Source: MGML01 sp034416335
Lineage (GTDB): Bacteria; Chloroflexota; Dehalococcoidia; Dehalococcoidales; UBA2162
Assembly (NCBI GenBank): GCA_034416335.1
Contig: DAOULV010000010.1
Coordinates: forward strand, 186,001-250,000
Direction: 5' to 3'
DNA length: 64,000 bases
Under the pieces are notes generated by a model, which worked only from the letters and a program-made list of their open reading frames with translations, ran no database searches and was not told the DNA's origin. The translations under genes and the position numbers were made by a program. Positions 1 through 7,689 of the stretch are shown here, in pieces. How positions within the stretch are numbered: the stretch's first letter is position 1; every line of letters begins with the position of its first letter.

Positions 1-152
1 GTGTCGATGTACCGAAGCTGGTCGACCTTTATAAAGCGGGACAGCTCAAGCTTGACGAGCTGATTACCGACCACTATCCGCTCGACCGGATAAACGAAGC
101 CATAGAATCGGTGGAACGCGGCGAAGCCCTGAGAAATATAATAACTTTTTAG
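1..152 (+). CDS. Zinc-dependent alcohol dehydrogenase, C-terminal end (partial)
   Basis: Only the last 49 codons are in the window, read from base 3 to the TAG at 150-152. They read as the end of a class III-type zinc alcohol dehydrogenase: a PKLVDLYKAGQLKLDELI segment, then a YPLDRINEAIES helix and the terminal ERGEALRNIITF strand. These are the closing helices and strand of the medium-chain dehydrogenase fold, in which the family oxidises alcohols or reduces aldehydes with NAD(P). The zinc-binding and Rossmann parts lie upstream and cannot be checked, so the exact substrate is open. A strong hairpin follows the stop. Confidence 0.8.
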   Translation, partial: VDVPKLVDLYKAGQLKLDELITDHYPLDRINEAIESVERGEALRNIITF

Positions 153-172
153 TACCAGGAAGTACCTTTAGT

Positions 173-213
173 AATACCGCTCGTCCTTCGACAGGTTCAG
201 GACGAGCGGTATT
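173..213. repeat. Perfect 14-bp inverted repeat (REP-like, possible bidirectional terminator)
   Basis: Arms AATACCGCTCGTCC (173-186) and GGACGAGCGGTATT (200-213) are exactly complementary around a 13-nt loop, TTCGACAGGTTCA. It lies between the convergent ends of the alcohol dehydrogenase and the S51-like gene. The core CCTTCGACAGG..CAGGACGAG is like palindromes dispersed in many environmental bacterial genomes, so it may be a REP-type repeat doubling as a terminator. There is no long T tract. Confidence 0.7.
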
Positions 214-221
214 ATGTTATG

Positions 222-1289
222 CTATCCTGTAATTCGCTCCAGTTCGGTACCGTCTCCTGTATCGTTTACCTGCCAGCCGGCTTCGTGAATCTGTTTGCGC
301 AGTGAATCGGCTGTATCCCAGTCGCCGGAAGTCCGCGCCTTTTCTCTTTCCTCCGCCAGTGACAAGATCTCCGGTGGCGGAGATGCAGCTGCAGCTTCTT
401 GCTCTTTGTTGCGTACGGCCGAAACATTCTCCCATACATCTGGAGCAATACCGGTTTCCGGTTTCGGCTTTCTAAATGGTCCAAGTTCGGAAATACCGAA
501 AGCATCTCCCGATGTGTACCGAGTTTCCTCGCCATGTCGTACAAGGGCGATTGAGCCGTGCCCCATCACCGTGCATTCTTCGTTTTCAAGGTCGATTATC
601 AGGGCGGTATGTTCGTCTATACCTATTACATTCACTTCATCCGGCAGCATTGCGTATAATTTGTCGAATCGTTCCTGCCCCATATAGCAGTATCGGGTAT
701 CGAACTCGTCGCCGCCTTCCCTGTTATTCAGGTGAGATACCAATGCCATTGACAGCCCGTAAGGTCCGAACAGGTCCAGCCCTTCCCGCCAGTGCAGTTC
801 CTCTCCTGCCTTGTATATTTCGTACACCGGCAGGTGGTATTTACCTGCCGATATCACCGCCGCGCTTGCCAGGACCAGCGCCACTCCCTGCCTGTGCCTG
901 GCAAGTATTGTATTCCAGGCTAGGCTGTCCTTCAGGTGACGGACTGCGTACGTAGGACTCCCCGGTCCCATCAGTACCACGTTCGAATGGAGTATGGGAC
1001 TCACGATTTCCTCGCTGTCGGGACTGAACGGAGTGCCGCGTTTCCTGGCGGGTATAACCGATATTTCCGGGTGATAATTCTGGAGATGGTATGTCAGGAA
1101 TTCTCCTATCTTTTCAGCTACGATAGCTGAATTCAACTGGAAACCTGCCGGTGTCTCCAGTATCGCCACTCGTACCGGTGCCGGAATGCGTTTCAGAAGC
1201 CAGTCATATACCTTCTGGCTGCTGGGAGCGGCTTCTCCGGAACCGAACAGGACTATCAGGCCGGGTTTATATGCTTGGGTATTATCCAT
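222..1289 (-). CDS. S51/cyanophycinase-like peptidase with CysRS-like C-terminal tail
   Basis: This 355-residue protein has a class I glutamine-amidotransferase-like/S51 peptidase fold. The N-terminus holds a LIVLFGSGEAAP strand-turn, a candidate nucleophile region lies in LASAAVISAG, and a GIDEHTALII strand matches the typical cyanophycinase GxDExTA motif. Residues about 309-355 look unlike a peptidase: EREKARTSGDWDTADSLRKQ followed by AGW..NDTGDGTELER closely resembles the C-terminal helical end of cysteinyl-tRNA synthetases (R..AR...DW..AD..R......G....D...GT). The substrate is unknown; cyanophycin is not implied. No strong ribosome-binding site precedes the ATG. It ends next to the 173-213 hairpin. 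Confidence 0.75.
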   Translation of the reverse strand: MDNTQAYKPGLIVLFGSGEAAPSSQKVYDWLLKRIPAPVRVAILETPAGFQLNSAIVAEKIGEFLTYHLQNYHPEISVIPARKRGTPFSPDSEEIVSPILHSNVVLMGPGSPTYAVRHLKDSLAWNTILARHRQGVALVLASAAVISAGKYHLPVYEIYKAGEELHWREGLDLFGPYGLSMALVSHLNNREGGDEFDTRYCYMGQERFDKLYAMLPDEVNVIGIDEHTALIIDLENEECTVMGHGSIALVRHGEETRYTSGDAFGISELGPFRKPKPETGIAPDVWENVSAVRNKEQEAAAASPPPEILSLAEEREKARTSGDWDTADSLRKQIHEAGWQVNDTGDGTELERITG

Positions 1290-1353
1290 AGGTTATCCAG
1301 TCATTAACAGGGTACTTTGGATAAGCTGTTCCGTCAAATATTACTTGAATTCC

Positions 1354-1373
1354 ATACCGACGAAAGCCGGTAT
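1354..1373. repeat. Short REP-like palindrome
   Basis: ATACCG (1354-1359) and CGGTAT (1368-1373) flank the loop ACGAAAGC. The unit ATTCC..ACCGACGAAAGCCGGTAT resembles the dispersed ATTCC-CGCGAAAGCGGGAAT type of bacterial intergenic palindrome. It lies upstream of the S51-like gene and is followed on the plus strand by ATCTTTTTTC, so it could also act as a weak terminator. Confidence 0.45.
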
Positions 1374-1423
1374 ATCTTTTTTCAAAACGTTTTAGAAACC
1401 CTTTGTCTCCAGTCTTGCCGCTT

Positions 1424-1457
1424 TAACAAAAAGGGAGAGGTAAAAACCTCTCCCTTT
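1424..1457 (-). terminator. Rho-independent terminator of the first AOR gene
   Basis: AAAGGGAGAGGT (1430-1441) and ACCTCTCCCTTT (1446-1457) form a perfect 12-bp stem with an AAAA loop. On the minus strand the stem is followed by TTTTTGTTAAAG, a proper T tract. It sits 22 bp downstream of the aldehyde oxidoreductase stop codon. Confidence 0.88.
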
Positions 1458-1478
1458 ATTCTTTCTCTATAGATCCGT

Positions 1479-3482
1479 TTATTTCGGTAATTTAACCTTA
1501 TCCAGGACTTCAGCCATTTTCAGTTCCGCCAGCTTTTTCTTCGCCGGAAGACCTTTTGGTGTCCATCCCCTGAGCTTGTAATATTCCTTCAGGATTATAT
1601 CCCAGGGTACTTCCTTCCCTTTATAAATCCCGACGGTACCTTCCTCGTAAGCCAGCTTCCCGGCAAATCTGTCGTCTTTAACGTCCCAGCCCTTTATCCT
1701 GTAATTGTAAAGTCGCATCAGGTTAAGTGACCGTTCACCGACTTTCATTAACTCATCGTAAGTTACGTCCCAGCCGGTTATCTTGTTCAGGATATCGGCG
1801 TAGGTCGTCGGTCCGAAGGCAACCATCATAAACTGCGTCGCGCCGCCGAACATACATGTTACCAGGTTATTGAAAAGCGCCACGAAATCCTCGGTCCACT
1901 TGGCAAACAATGCCTTGCCGTCAAGTCCCTTTACCCAGTCGGTATCCACTTTCGGCGGATCGCCGAAAATCTTCTTCTTCAGGTCATCCGGCATATCCAG
2001 GAGTTCCAGAGATTTCTCGTATAGTTCGAGGTTCGTCATTCCGATATATTCCGGGTACACGTCCCGTCTCTCGGGCAGGAATGCCAGCTCCCAGACGTTA
2101 TGAAGTCTCAGCCAGTCGCCGCCGCGGGGGCTGGTCAGAGCGCCGAATGACCAGATAAGGGCCTGGAGTTTGGCGTCTCTCTGTATCGAAGGCTTATTTT
2201 TCACCGTCTGCGGCATAATGGCTTCCGCTTCGGGACCTAGTTTCTCAGCCATTACCGCCACGCCGTCAGCCAGCAGGTTTCCCAGTTTCCCTTCCCTTGA
2301 AGCCGTGCGTTTCATTACATCCCAGATCAGCTCCAGGTCGCCCCGCTTCAATTCCAACCCTTCTGTGTCCTCCGTGGTCAGTATTCCGTTCACGAATAGG
2401 TCGACCGCGTAGGAATAAGCCATAGTGAATGAAGCCGGGTCCATTCCGAGTTCCTGTATCAGCCTCTCGAAATATATCCAGGCATTGAAGTCCTGAATTC
2501 CCAGATTCCTCAGAGAAACGGTGATAAACGTCATATGACCGCCAAGCTGTCTCAGCCCGGAATGGTCTCCGTCTTTAAGCTGGAGCCAGTGATAGCACGG
2601 TGCGAAACAGTTCAGGCATCCGGCATTGTTGAAGTGAGGAAAATCGGCATTGTCGCGGTTTTCAGCCAGGCTGTCACCCGTCATCGGCCAGCCTCCGATA
2701 ACCGACTGGTCGGTTGTGCTGCCGTGTTTTTTCCAGAGGCTCAGCGTCGGTTCTTCTTCGATAAACTTATTAACGGCATTATATGATGAATCCAGCAGAC
2801 CCTTGGGGTCGTTAATCCGGATCTCTCCGGTCCCTCTTACAGCAATAGCTTTAAGATTCTTGGAGCCCATTACTGTTCCCCCTCCGGAGCGTCCGGGACA
2901 TGACGTGGCATCGCCGCAGGCTACCGCATACCTGACCATATTTTCACCGGCCAGGGATATGCTCAATACTCTTACTTCACCCTCGTAACGTTCGCCGACA
3001 TCTTCTCTTATCGTCCTTACGGTTTCGCCGGTCTCTTTTCCCCATATGTGACCTGCATCCCGTATCGTTACCTCTTCGTTATCTATACAGATATAGACCG
3101 GTTTCTCAGCCTTGCCCCTGATTATTATGACGTCGAATCCCGCGTATTTCATAACTGCAGGGAAATACCAGCCGAATGAACCTGAAGAAAATCCTCCTGT
3201 CTCCGGGCTGATACAGCCCAGCATAGCCCGTCCCGCCTGGGGTGCCGCCGTAGCTGTCCAGGGCCCAGTGGCAATAACAATTTCGTTTTCGGGGCTTAAA
3301 GGATCAATTGCCTTCGGGATATCTTTCCAGAGAACCTTGGCGATAAAACCGTCTCCGCCTATCCATAACCTCGGCTCGATGTCATAATCGGCGAAAAACC
3401 GGTCTGTCGGCATCACCTGCACTTCACTGCCGGTCAAATCTATTACTGCCACATTTCCTGCGTATCCCCTGGGTATTGCCAT
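1479..3482 (-). CDS. Aldehyde:ferredoxin oxidoreductase (tungsten/molybdopterin type)
   Basis: At 667 residues this is slightly longer than the usual ~605-620. Family marks in order: the N-terminal YAGNVAVIDLT strand, the pterin-binding TGPWTATAAPQAGRAMLG and GGFSSGSFGWYFP segments, the GRSGGGTVMGSKNLKAI loop, and the [4Fe-4S] ligands C289-x2-C292-x3-C296 with a late Cys in NNLVTCMFGG. The family oxidises aldehydes to acids, or the reverse, with ferredoxin and a tungstopterin. A MoaD-like gene lies 31 bp upstream on the same strand, fitting cofactor supply. The ATG has AAAGGA upstream. A second, divergent copy lies at 36723-38546. The aldehyde substrate cannot be told from sequence. Confidence 0.95.
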   Translation of the reverse strand: MAIPRGYAGNVAVIDLTGSEVQVMPTDRFFADYDIEPRLWIGGDGFIAKVLWKDIPKAIDPLSPENEIVIATGPWTATAAPQAGRAMLGCISPETGGFSSGSFGWYFPAVMKYAGFDVIIIRGKAEKPVYICIDNEEVTIRDAGHIWGKETGETVRTIREDVGERYEGEVRVLSISLAGENMVRYAVACGDATSCPGRSGGGTVMGSKNLKAIAVRGTGEIRINDPKGLLDSSYNAVNKFIEEEPTLSLWKKHGSTTDQSVIGGWPMTGDSLAENRDNADFPHFNNAGCLNCFAPCYHWLQLKDGDHSGLRQLGGHMTFITVSLRNLGIQDFNAWIYFERLIQELGMDPASFTMAYSYAVDLFVNGILTTEDTEGLELKRGDLELIWDVMKRTASREGKLGNLLADGVAVMAEKLGPEAEAIMPQTVKNKPSIQRDAKLQALIWSFGALTSPRGGDWLRLHNVWELAFLPERRDVYPEYIGMTNLELYEKSLELLDMPDDLKKKIFGDPPKVDTDWVKGLDGKALFAKWTEDFVALFNNLVTCMFGGATQFMMVAFGPTTYADILNKITGWDVTYDELMKVGERSLNLMRLYNYRIKGWDVKDDRFAGKLAYEEGTVGIYKGKEVPWDIILKEYYKLRGWTPKGLPAKKKLAELKMAEVLDKVKLPK

Positions 3483-3513
3483 ATTCCAGTTCCTTTCGGG
3501 AGTATATTACGTA

Positions 3514-3786
3514 TTATCCGCCTGTTAATTGCATTACTATGTGTATCTCGTCGCCGTCTTTTACCGGCGTGTTAAGTTCGTCCGGGTAGGCCTCTTCCAG
3601 GTTTACATAGACATCCAGGAACTTGCTGAGGTTTCCGTCTTTTCCGAAAAGCCATTCCTTAGCTTTGGGGAACCTCTTTACCAGCTTTTCCAGACATTCG
3701 CCTACTGTGTTTCCATCTACTTCCACTATCTCCTGGTCTTCGGTAAGGTGGGGTAAAAAGTAATATACATTTATCTTTACACTCAT
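3514..3786 (-). CDS. MoaD/ThiS-like sulfur carrier protein
   Basis: Starting from the ATG at 3784-3786 this is 90 residues with a ubiquitin-like beta-grasp pattern: KINVYYFLPHLT strand, a VGECLEKLVKRFP helix, and the C-terminal PVKDGDEIHIVMQLTGG. The terminal Gly-Gly is the residue pair adenylated and thiocarboxylated in MoaD and ThiS. The reading frame extends 54 codons further upstream, but that part lacks family character, so the internal ATG is preferred. It sits just before the aldehyde oxidoreductase gene on the same strand. A role as dedicated sulfur carrier for the tungstopterin cofactor is the natural inference; a general MoaD role remains possible. Confidence 0.85.
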   Translation of the reverse strand: MSVKINVYYFLPHLTEDQEIVEVDGNTVGECLEKLVKRFPKAKEWLFGKDGNLSKFLDVYVNLEEAYPDELNTPVKDGDEIHIVMQLTGG

Positions 3787-4039
3787 ACGAATGTCATTTA
3801 ACCCCGGAAAAGTAGCTCTGCATAGTATCGTTTGAACGAAGAAATTATAACATTCGGCATTTCGATATATCAAGAAATCCGTTTCCTTGTTAGATTTCTC
3901 ATCCGACTCGACATCCTTTCCCCGGAGGCCATCCGGGAAAAGTTCCACCTGAATATGATAATATCTTTATATAGTATCCATTACTATTCTTATCTTTTTT
4001 GTCGGAAAGCAAAAATATGGTTGGTAACAGGAGTTGAGT

Positions 4040-5182
4040 ATGCAGTACAGGAATTTCCAGTGTCTCGACTGGCAGCCTTCAGCCCTCGGAATCGGAGCGA
4101 TGCGCCTTCCGGTAATCGGCGGTGACCAGTCGGCGGTTGATGTTCCGGAAGCAACGCGGATGATCCGTTACGCGATTGATAATGGGATTAACTACCTGGA
4201 TACTGCCTATTTCTACCATGGCGGCAACTCCGAAACAGCCGTCGGAGAAGCACTTCGGGACGGCTACCGGGAAAGAATTAAGCTGGCGACGAAATTTCCT
4301 TACAGGGAAGTAAAATCAATCGATGATTTCGACCCTGCTTTCGAGCGTCAGCTAAAACGTCTTAATACGGATAAAATCGATTTTTACCTCCTGCACGGAC
4401 TCCACCGACCTGTCTGGGAGACTCTCCGGGATATGGGTATAGTCGGATGGCTGGAAAAGAAAGTAGCTGACGGCTACCTTGAACATCTCGGATTTTCATT
4501 TCACGATGATTATGACTACTTCACTGAGGTGGTTGATGCCTATGATAACTGGACTTTCTGCCAGGTACACTTCAACTATATGGATGTGGACTACCAGGCC
4601 GGTAGACGGGGCGTGGAATATGCCGCTTCCAAGGGGCTTGGGGTAATCATTATGGAACCGCTTCGCGGCGGTCAGCTGGCAAACTCACCGGACAGTGTTT
4701 CCGCTGTCTGGGATATGTCAGGTGAAAAACGCAGTCCGGTGGAATGGGCATTCAGGTGGCTCTGGGATTTCGATGAAATATCCCTCGTTCTCAGTGGAAT
4801 GAGTGCCCTGGACCAGGTAGTGGAAAATGTGGATATCGCCGCCCGTGCCGGTAACGACAGGCTATCCGAAAAAGAAAAATCTTTATACGAACAGGCCCGT
4901 CAAGCCTACAAAGACCTTTCTCCTATTCCCTGTACGGGATGTCGTTACTGTATGCCCTGTCCGAATGGTGTGGAGATACCCGTGATATTCAGGATATACG
5001 GTGAACTTAGGATGTATGGGAACGAGGGGATGGCAAAAATGAGGTATAACGGAGGACCCTGGGGACTGAAACCCGAACAGAATGCTGAAAACTGTATCGA
5101 GTGCGGAGAGTGCCTGGAATTATGTCCCCAGCACATTGAAATCCCGGAATGGCTTAAAAAAGTCCATTCCGAATTATCTTAA
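4040..5182 (+). CDS. Aldo/keto reductase with C-terminal ferredoxin domain
   Basis: This 380-residue protein joins an aldo/keto reductase barrel to a two-cluster ferredoxin tail. The catalytic tetrad is visible: D54 and Y59 in NYLDTAYFYHGG, K85 in LATKFP and H119 in DFYLLHGLH. Near the C-terminus CTGCRYCMPCPNGVEIP and CIECGECLELCPQHIEIP each offer a CxxCxxC...C-type cluster site. Such fusions are common in anaerobes and may couple carbonyl reduction to ferredoxin. An in-frame TTG lies two codons earlier, but AGGAG (4029-4033) is correctly spaced only for the ATG at 4040. It opens a plus-strand run with the nitroreductase and OYE-like genes. Confidence 0.92.
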   Translation: MQYRNFQCLDWQPSALGIGAMRLPVIGGDQSAVDVPEATRMIRYAIDNGINYLDTAYFYHGGNSETAVGEALRDGYRERIKLATKFPYREVKSIDDFDPAFERQLKRLNTDKIDFYLLHGLHRPVWETLRDMGIVGWLEKKVADGYLEHLGFSFHDDYDYFTEVVDAYDNWTFCQVHFNYMDVDYQAGRRGVEYAASKGLGVIIMEPLRGGQLANSPDSVSAVWDMSGEKRSPVEWAFRWLWDFDEISLVLSGMSALDQVVENVDIAARAGNDRLSEKEKSLYEQARQAYKDLSPIPCTGCRYCMPCPNGVEIPVIFRIYGELRMYGNEGMAKMRYNGGPWGLKPEQNAENCIECGECLELCPQHIEIPEWLKKVHSELS

Positions 5183-5228
5183 TATAATCAATAATCGATG
5201 TTAAGGAGATTTAAAAAGGAGGAATAAT

Positions 5229-5906
5229 ATGGAATTAAAAGAAGCGGTAAAAAAAAGAAAGACTACAAGGGGATTTACGGACAAACCGGTACCGAAAGAA
5301 GTCCTTGAAGAAATTATCACTCAGGCTCAGCGTTCTCCATCGTGGGGAAATACCCAGCCCTGGGAATTTACAATAGCCGGTGGAAAAGTTCTGTCCGATA
5401 TTAAGCAGGCGTATCTTGATAAAGCGGAGGAAACTCCGGTACCGGACCTGCCTTTTCCCCAGAATTTCCCCGAATTCATCCGCGCCCGTCTGCCTTATGC
5501 CCGGAGACAGCAGCCGCCGGATAATCGCGACCCTAAAGAAGTATTGAAAGAACGCCAGGTTATGGGAGCGAGGATGTATGAAGCCCCCGCCGTTATCTAT
5601 ATCCTGACCGACCGGGATATGTACGAACAGGACGGGAAAAACAAGAACGTGTACGCTGTTTTCGATTGCGGCTTAATCGCCCAGACGATTATGCTGCTTG
5701 CCGTGGAATACGGACTGGGGACGGTCGCAGCGGCTCAGTCCGTCAGGTGCCCCGAGGTACTGAGAGAGTATCTTCATATCCCGGATTCGAAGGTAATCGT
5801 CCTCGGACTGCTTATCGGCTATCCCGATACCGAAAATCCGATGTACGGCACATACTCCGACAGAGTGCCGCTGGCTGATATCGCCGGCTGGTACGGATTC
5901 GATTAA
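5229..5906 (+). CDS. Nitroreductase-family FMN oxidoreductase
   Basis: This 225-residue protein matches the nitroreductase fold: the N-terminal LKEAVKKRKTTRGFTDKPVP (arginine motif contacting FMN phosphate), the SPSWGNTQPWEF loop that binds flavin, and a C-terminal YGLGTVAAAQSVR segment typical of this family. Members reduce nitro groups, quinones or enoates with NAD(P)H. A very strong AAAAAGGAGG sits 7 nt before the ATG. It follows the ferredoxin-fused aldo/keto reductase by 46 bp and precedes an OYE homologue, suggesting a cluster of redox enzymes for carbonyl, enone or aromatic substrates. Confidence 0.92.
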   Translation: MELKEAVKKRKTTRGFTDKPVPKEVLEEIITQAQRSPSWGNTQPWEFTIAGGKVLSDIKQAYLDKAEETPVPDLPFPQNFPEFIRARLPYARRQQPPDNRDPKEVLKERQVMGARMYEAPAVIYILTDRDMYEQDGKNKNVYAVFDCGLIAQTIMLLAVEYGLGTVAAAQSVRCPEVLREYLHIPDSKVIVLGLLIGYPDTENPMYGTYSDRVPLADIAGWYGFD

Positions 5907-5954
5907 TAATACTATAATACAGATGTTACTACTTTATGTAATATAAGGAGAGGG

Positions 5955-6959
5955 ATGTCTATGCCCGGACTTTTTGATCCCGTTGTTATCGACGGGCTGG
6001 AATTGAAAAATCGTATAGTTATGGCTCCGATGGCTACCAATATGGCCACGCCGGAGGGAAGGATAACCGACAGGCACATTAAACACTACGCCGCCCGTGC
6101 CGAGGGTGGTGTCGGTCTGATAATCATAGAGCACACCTACGTGGCTGTCGAAGGAAAACTAGCAAGGAACCAGACCGGACTGTATGATGACAGCCTGGTT
6201 CCCGACCTGGCACGACTGGTTGACGCCATACATCAAGCGGATTCGAAGGTAATAATCCAGCTTACCCATGGGGGTGCCGCAGTCACGGAAGAAATAACCG
6301 GAAGCCAGCCTGTCAGCCCTTCCGGTATTGCACTGCCCGGCAGGTCCGGAACACCGAAGATGCTGTCCATCCCTGAAATCAAGTCGATAATTAAAGCCTT
6401 TAAGGAAGGTGCTCGCCGGGCTGTGGAAGCCGGCTGCGACGGAGTCGAATTGCACGGTGCTCACGGGTTCCTGCTTAACCAGTTTATCTCGCCGTATACA
6501 AACCGTCGCGACGATGAATACGGCGGGAGTCTGGAGAACAGGGTCAGGTTTTCTACTGAGTTAATAAGTGAAGTAAAGACCGTTATAGGAGAAAGACCAG
6601 TTTTCTACCGCTTTGGAGCCGACGATATGATAAAGGGCGGATTAACCGCCGAAGAAGGCAGGGAAGTCGCGCCATACCTTGAAAAAGCAGGATTAAGCGT
6701 CCTCGATATCTCCGGCGGTCTGGGAATCGGAGATATATACAGTTTTACCGAACAGGGTTTCTTTGTACCGCTGGCTGAAGGCATTAAGAAAGTCGTAAAA
6801 ATACCTGTAATCGGTGTCGGCAACATTACCGAGCCCGAGTTTGCCGACAGGATAGTCCGCGAAGAGCGCGTTGATCTTGTTGCACTGGGACGCAAGCTTC
6901 TGTCGGAACCTGACTTTCCCCGTAAAGCTGCCGAAAAACTGGGGATTCCTCCCGGTTAA
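5955..6959 (+). CDS. Old-yellow-enzyme-type NADH:flavin oxidoreductase
   Basis: A 334-residue TIM-barrel flavoprotein. It starts LFDPVVIDGLELKNRIVMAPMATNM, continues with ELHGAHGFLLNQFISPYTNRR, the conserved His-Gly-Ala-His region and active-site stretch of this family, and ends PVIGVGNITEPEFADRIV..DLVALGRKLLSEPDFP, which binds FMN phosphate. At about 335 residues it is the short form, without the 2,4-dienoyl-CoA reductase FeS/FAD C-terminal half. Likely role: reduction of an activated C=C bond. Two ATGs (5955 and 5961) fit the AAGGAG at 5945-5950, with spacers of 4 and 10, so the start is uncertain by two codons. Confidence 0.93.
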   Translation: MSMPGLFDPVVIDGLELKNRIVMAPMATNMATPEGRITDRHIKHYAARAEGGVGLIIIEHTYVAVEGKLARNQTGLYDDSLVPDLARLVDAIHQADSKVIIQLTHGGAAVTEEITGSQPVSPSGIALPGRSGTPKMLSIPEIKSIIKAFKEGARRAVEAGCDGVELHGAHGFLLNQFISPYTNRRDDEYGGSLENRVRFSTELISEVKTVIGERPVFYRFGADDMIKGGLTAEEGREVAPYLEKAGLSVLDISGGLGIGDIYSFTEQGFFVPLAEGIKKVVKIPVIGVGNITEPEFADRIVREERVDLVALGRKLLSEPDFPRKAAEKLGIPPG

Positions 6960-7002
6960 GAACACCGGACAGTACTATAATATCATTCTACTGGAGAATA
7001 CT

Positions 7003-7620
7003 ATGGATACAGACAAAATACAGGATATTACGCCATTTGATGTTTATTTCGATTACCTTTGACCTTTTGTATATAACGCAGCGGTCTGGCTGCGAAAAAT
7101 CGAAGAGGAAACCGGTTCCCGAATTCCGGTAAACTGGCGGTATTTCAGTCTTGAACAGGTCAACAGCACTCAGGGTTCGGAAGTAAAAGTCTGGGATATC
7201 GACTCGGGTATCCAGACCAGGGGTATAAACGCTTTTCGTGCCGCAGAAGCTGTCAGAAAGCAGGACGAGACACTATTCCCGGATTTCCATATGCTGTTGC
7301 TCGATGCCAGGCATAAAAAACGAATCGACATTTCCGATTTTAATAATCTGAAGAGCATTGCCGGGGAATCGGGAGCCGATATCGACCGGTTTATTGTTGA
7401 TTTCAATGAACCGGGAATCCTGGACAAGCTGTCCGAAGACTATCTTTACGCGGTAAACAATCTGAAAATATTCGGAACGCCGACTTTCGTTTTCAAGCAT
7501 GGTTCTCCCGTATTTCTTAAACTCGCTTCGAGCGACTTCGACGATAACCTTGAATTTTTCAGGGAATTTATGACATTCAGTATTAATCGCACAAAAGTCC
7601 TGGAAATAAAACGACCCTGA
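7003..7620 (+). CDS. DsbA/FrnE-family thioredoxin-fold protein, predicted selenoprotein (UGA = Sec20)
   Basis: Read through an in-frame TGA at 7060-7062, bases 7003-7620 give one 205-residue protein of the DsbA/2-hydroxychromene-2-carboxylate isomerase family. The N-terminal strand VYFDYL runs straight into the TGA and then PFVYNAAVWLRKI, so TGA occupies the first Cys of the usual DY-x-CPxCY motif, giving U-P-F-V. Downstream family marks are intact: NWRYFSLEQVN, AAEAVRKQDETLFPDFHMLL, DARHKKRIDI and the cis-proline loop IFGTPTFVF. CTGGAG precedes the ATG with a 6-nt gap. A SECIS-like hairpin (7077-7094) lies at the expected distance. The alternative is a nonsense mutation or sequencing error. 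It follows the OYE gene by 43 bp. Confidence 0.82.
7077..7094 (+). promoter_or_regulatory. Bacterial SECIS-like hairpin inside the DsbA-like gene
   Basis: CGCAGC (7077-7082) and GCTGCG (7089-7094) form a perfect 6-bp stem closing the loop GGTCTG. The E. coli fdhF SECIS, bound by SelB, has an AGGUCU apical loop whose G-U is essential. Here the same GGUCU is present, 22 nt after the UGA, as expected for a bacterial SECIS. A short TTTT/AAAA pairing below may extend the stem. Confidence 0.75.
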
Positions 7621-7689
7621 TGTTTGATAACCATTGATAATTTAATACGACTTACCACTCACTTTACAGGAAGGAAATGAATACTCAGG

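Noticed and set aside
3787..3948. 54-codon N-terminal extension of the MoaD-like protein
   Set aside because: The extension has no beta-grasp character and the ATG at 3786 starts the typical first strand.
6871..7062. A short gene ending at TGA 7062 and a separate gene starting at ATG 7291
   Set aside because: Both are pieces of the same DsbA-family frame; joining them through the TGA restores a full-length domain with a SECIS-like hairpin, so they are described as one predicted selenoprotein.
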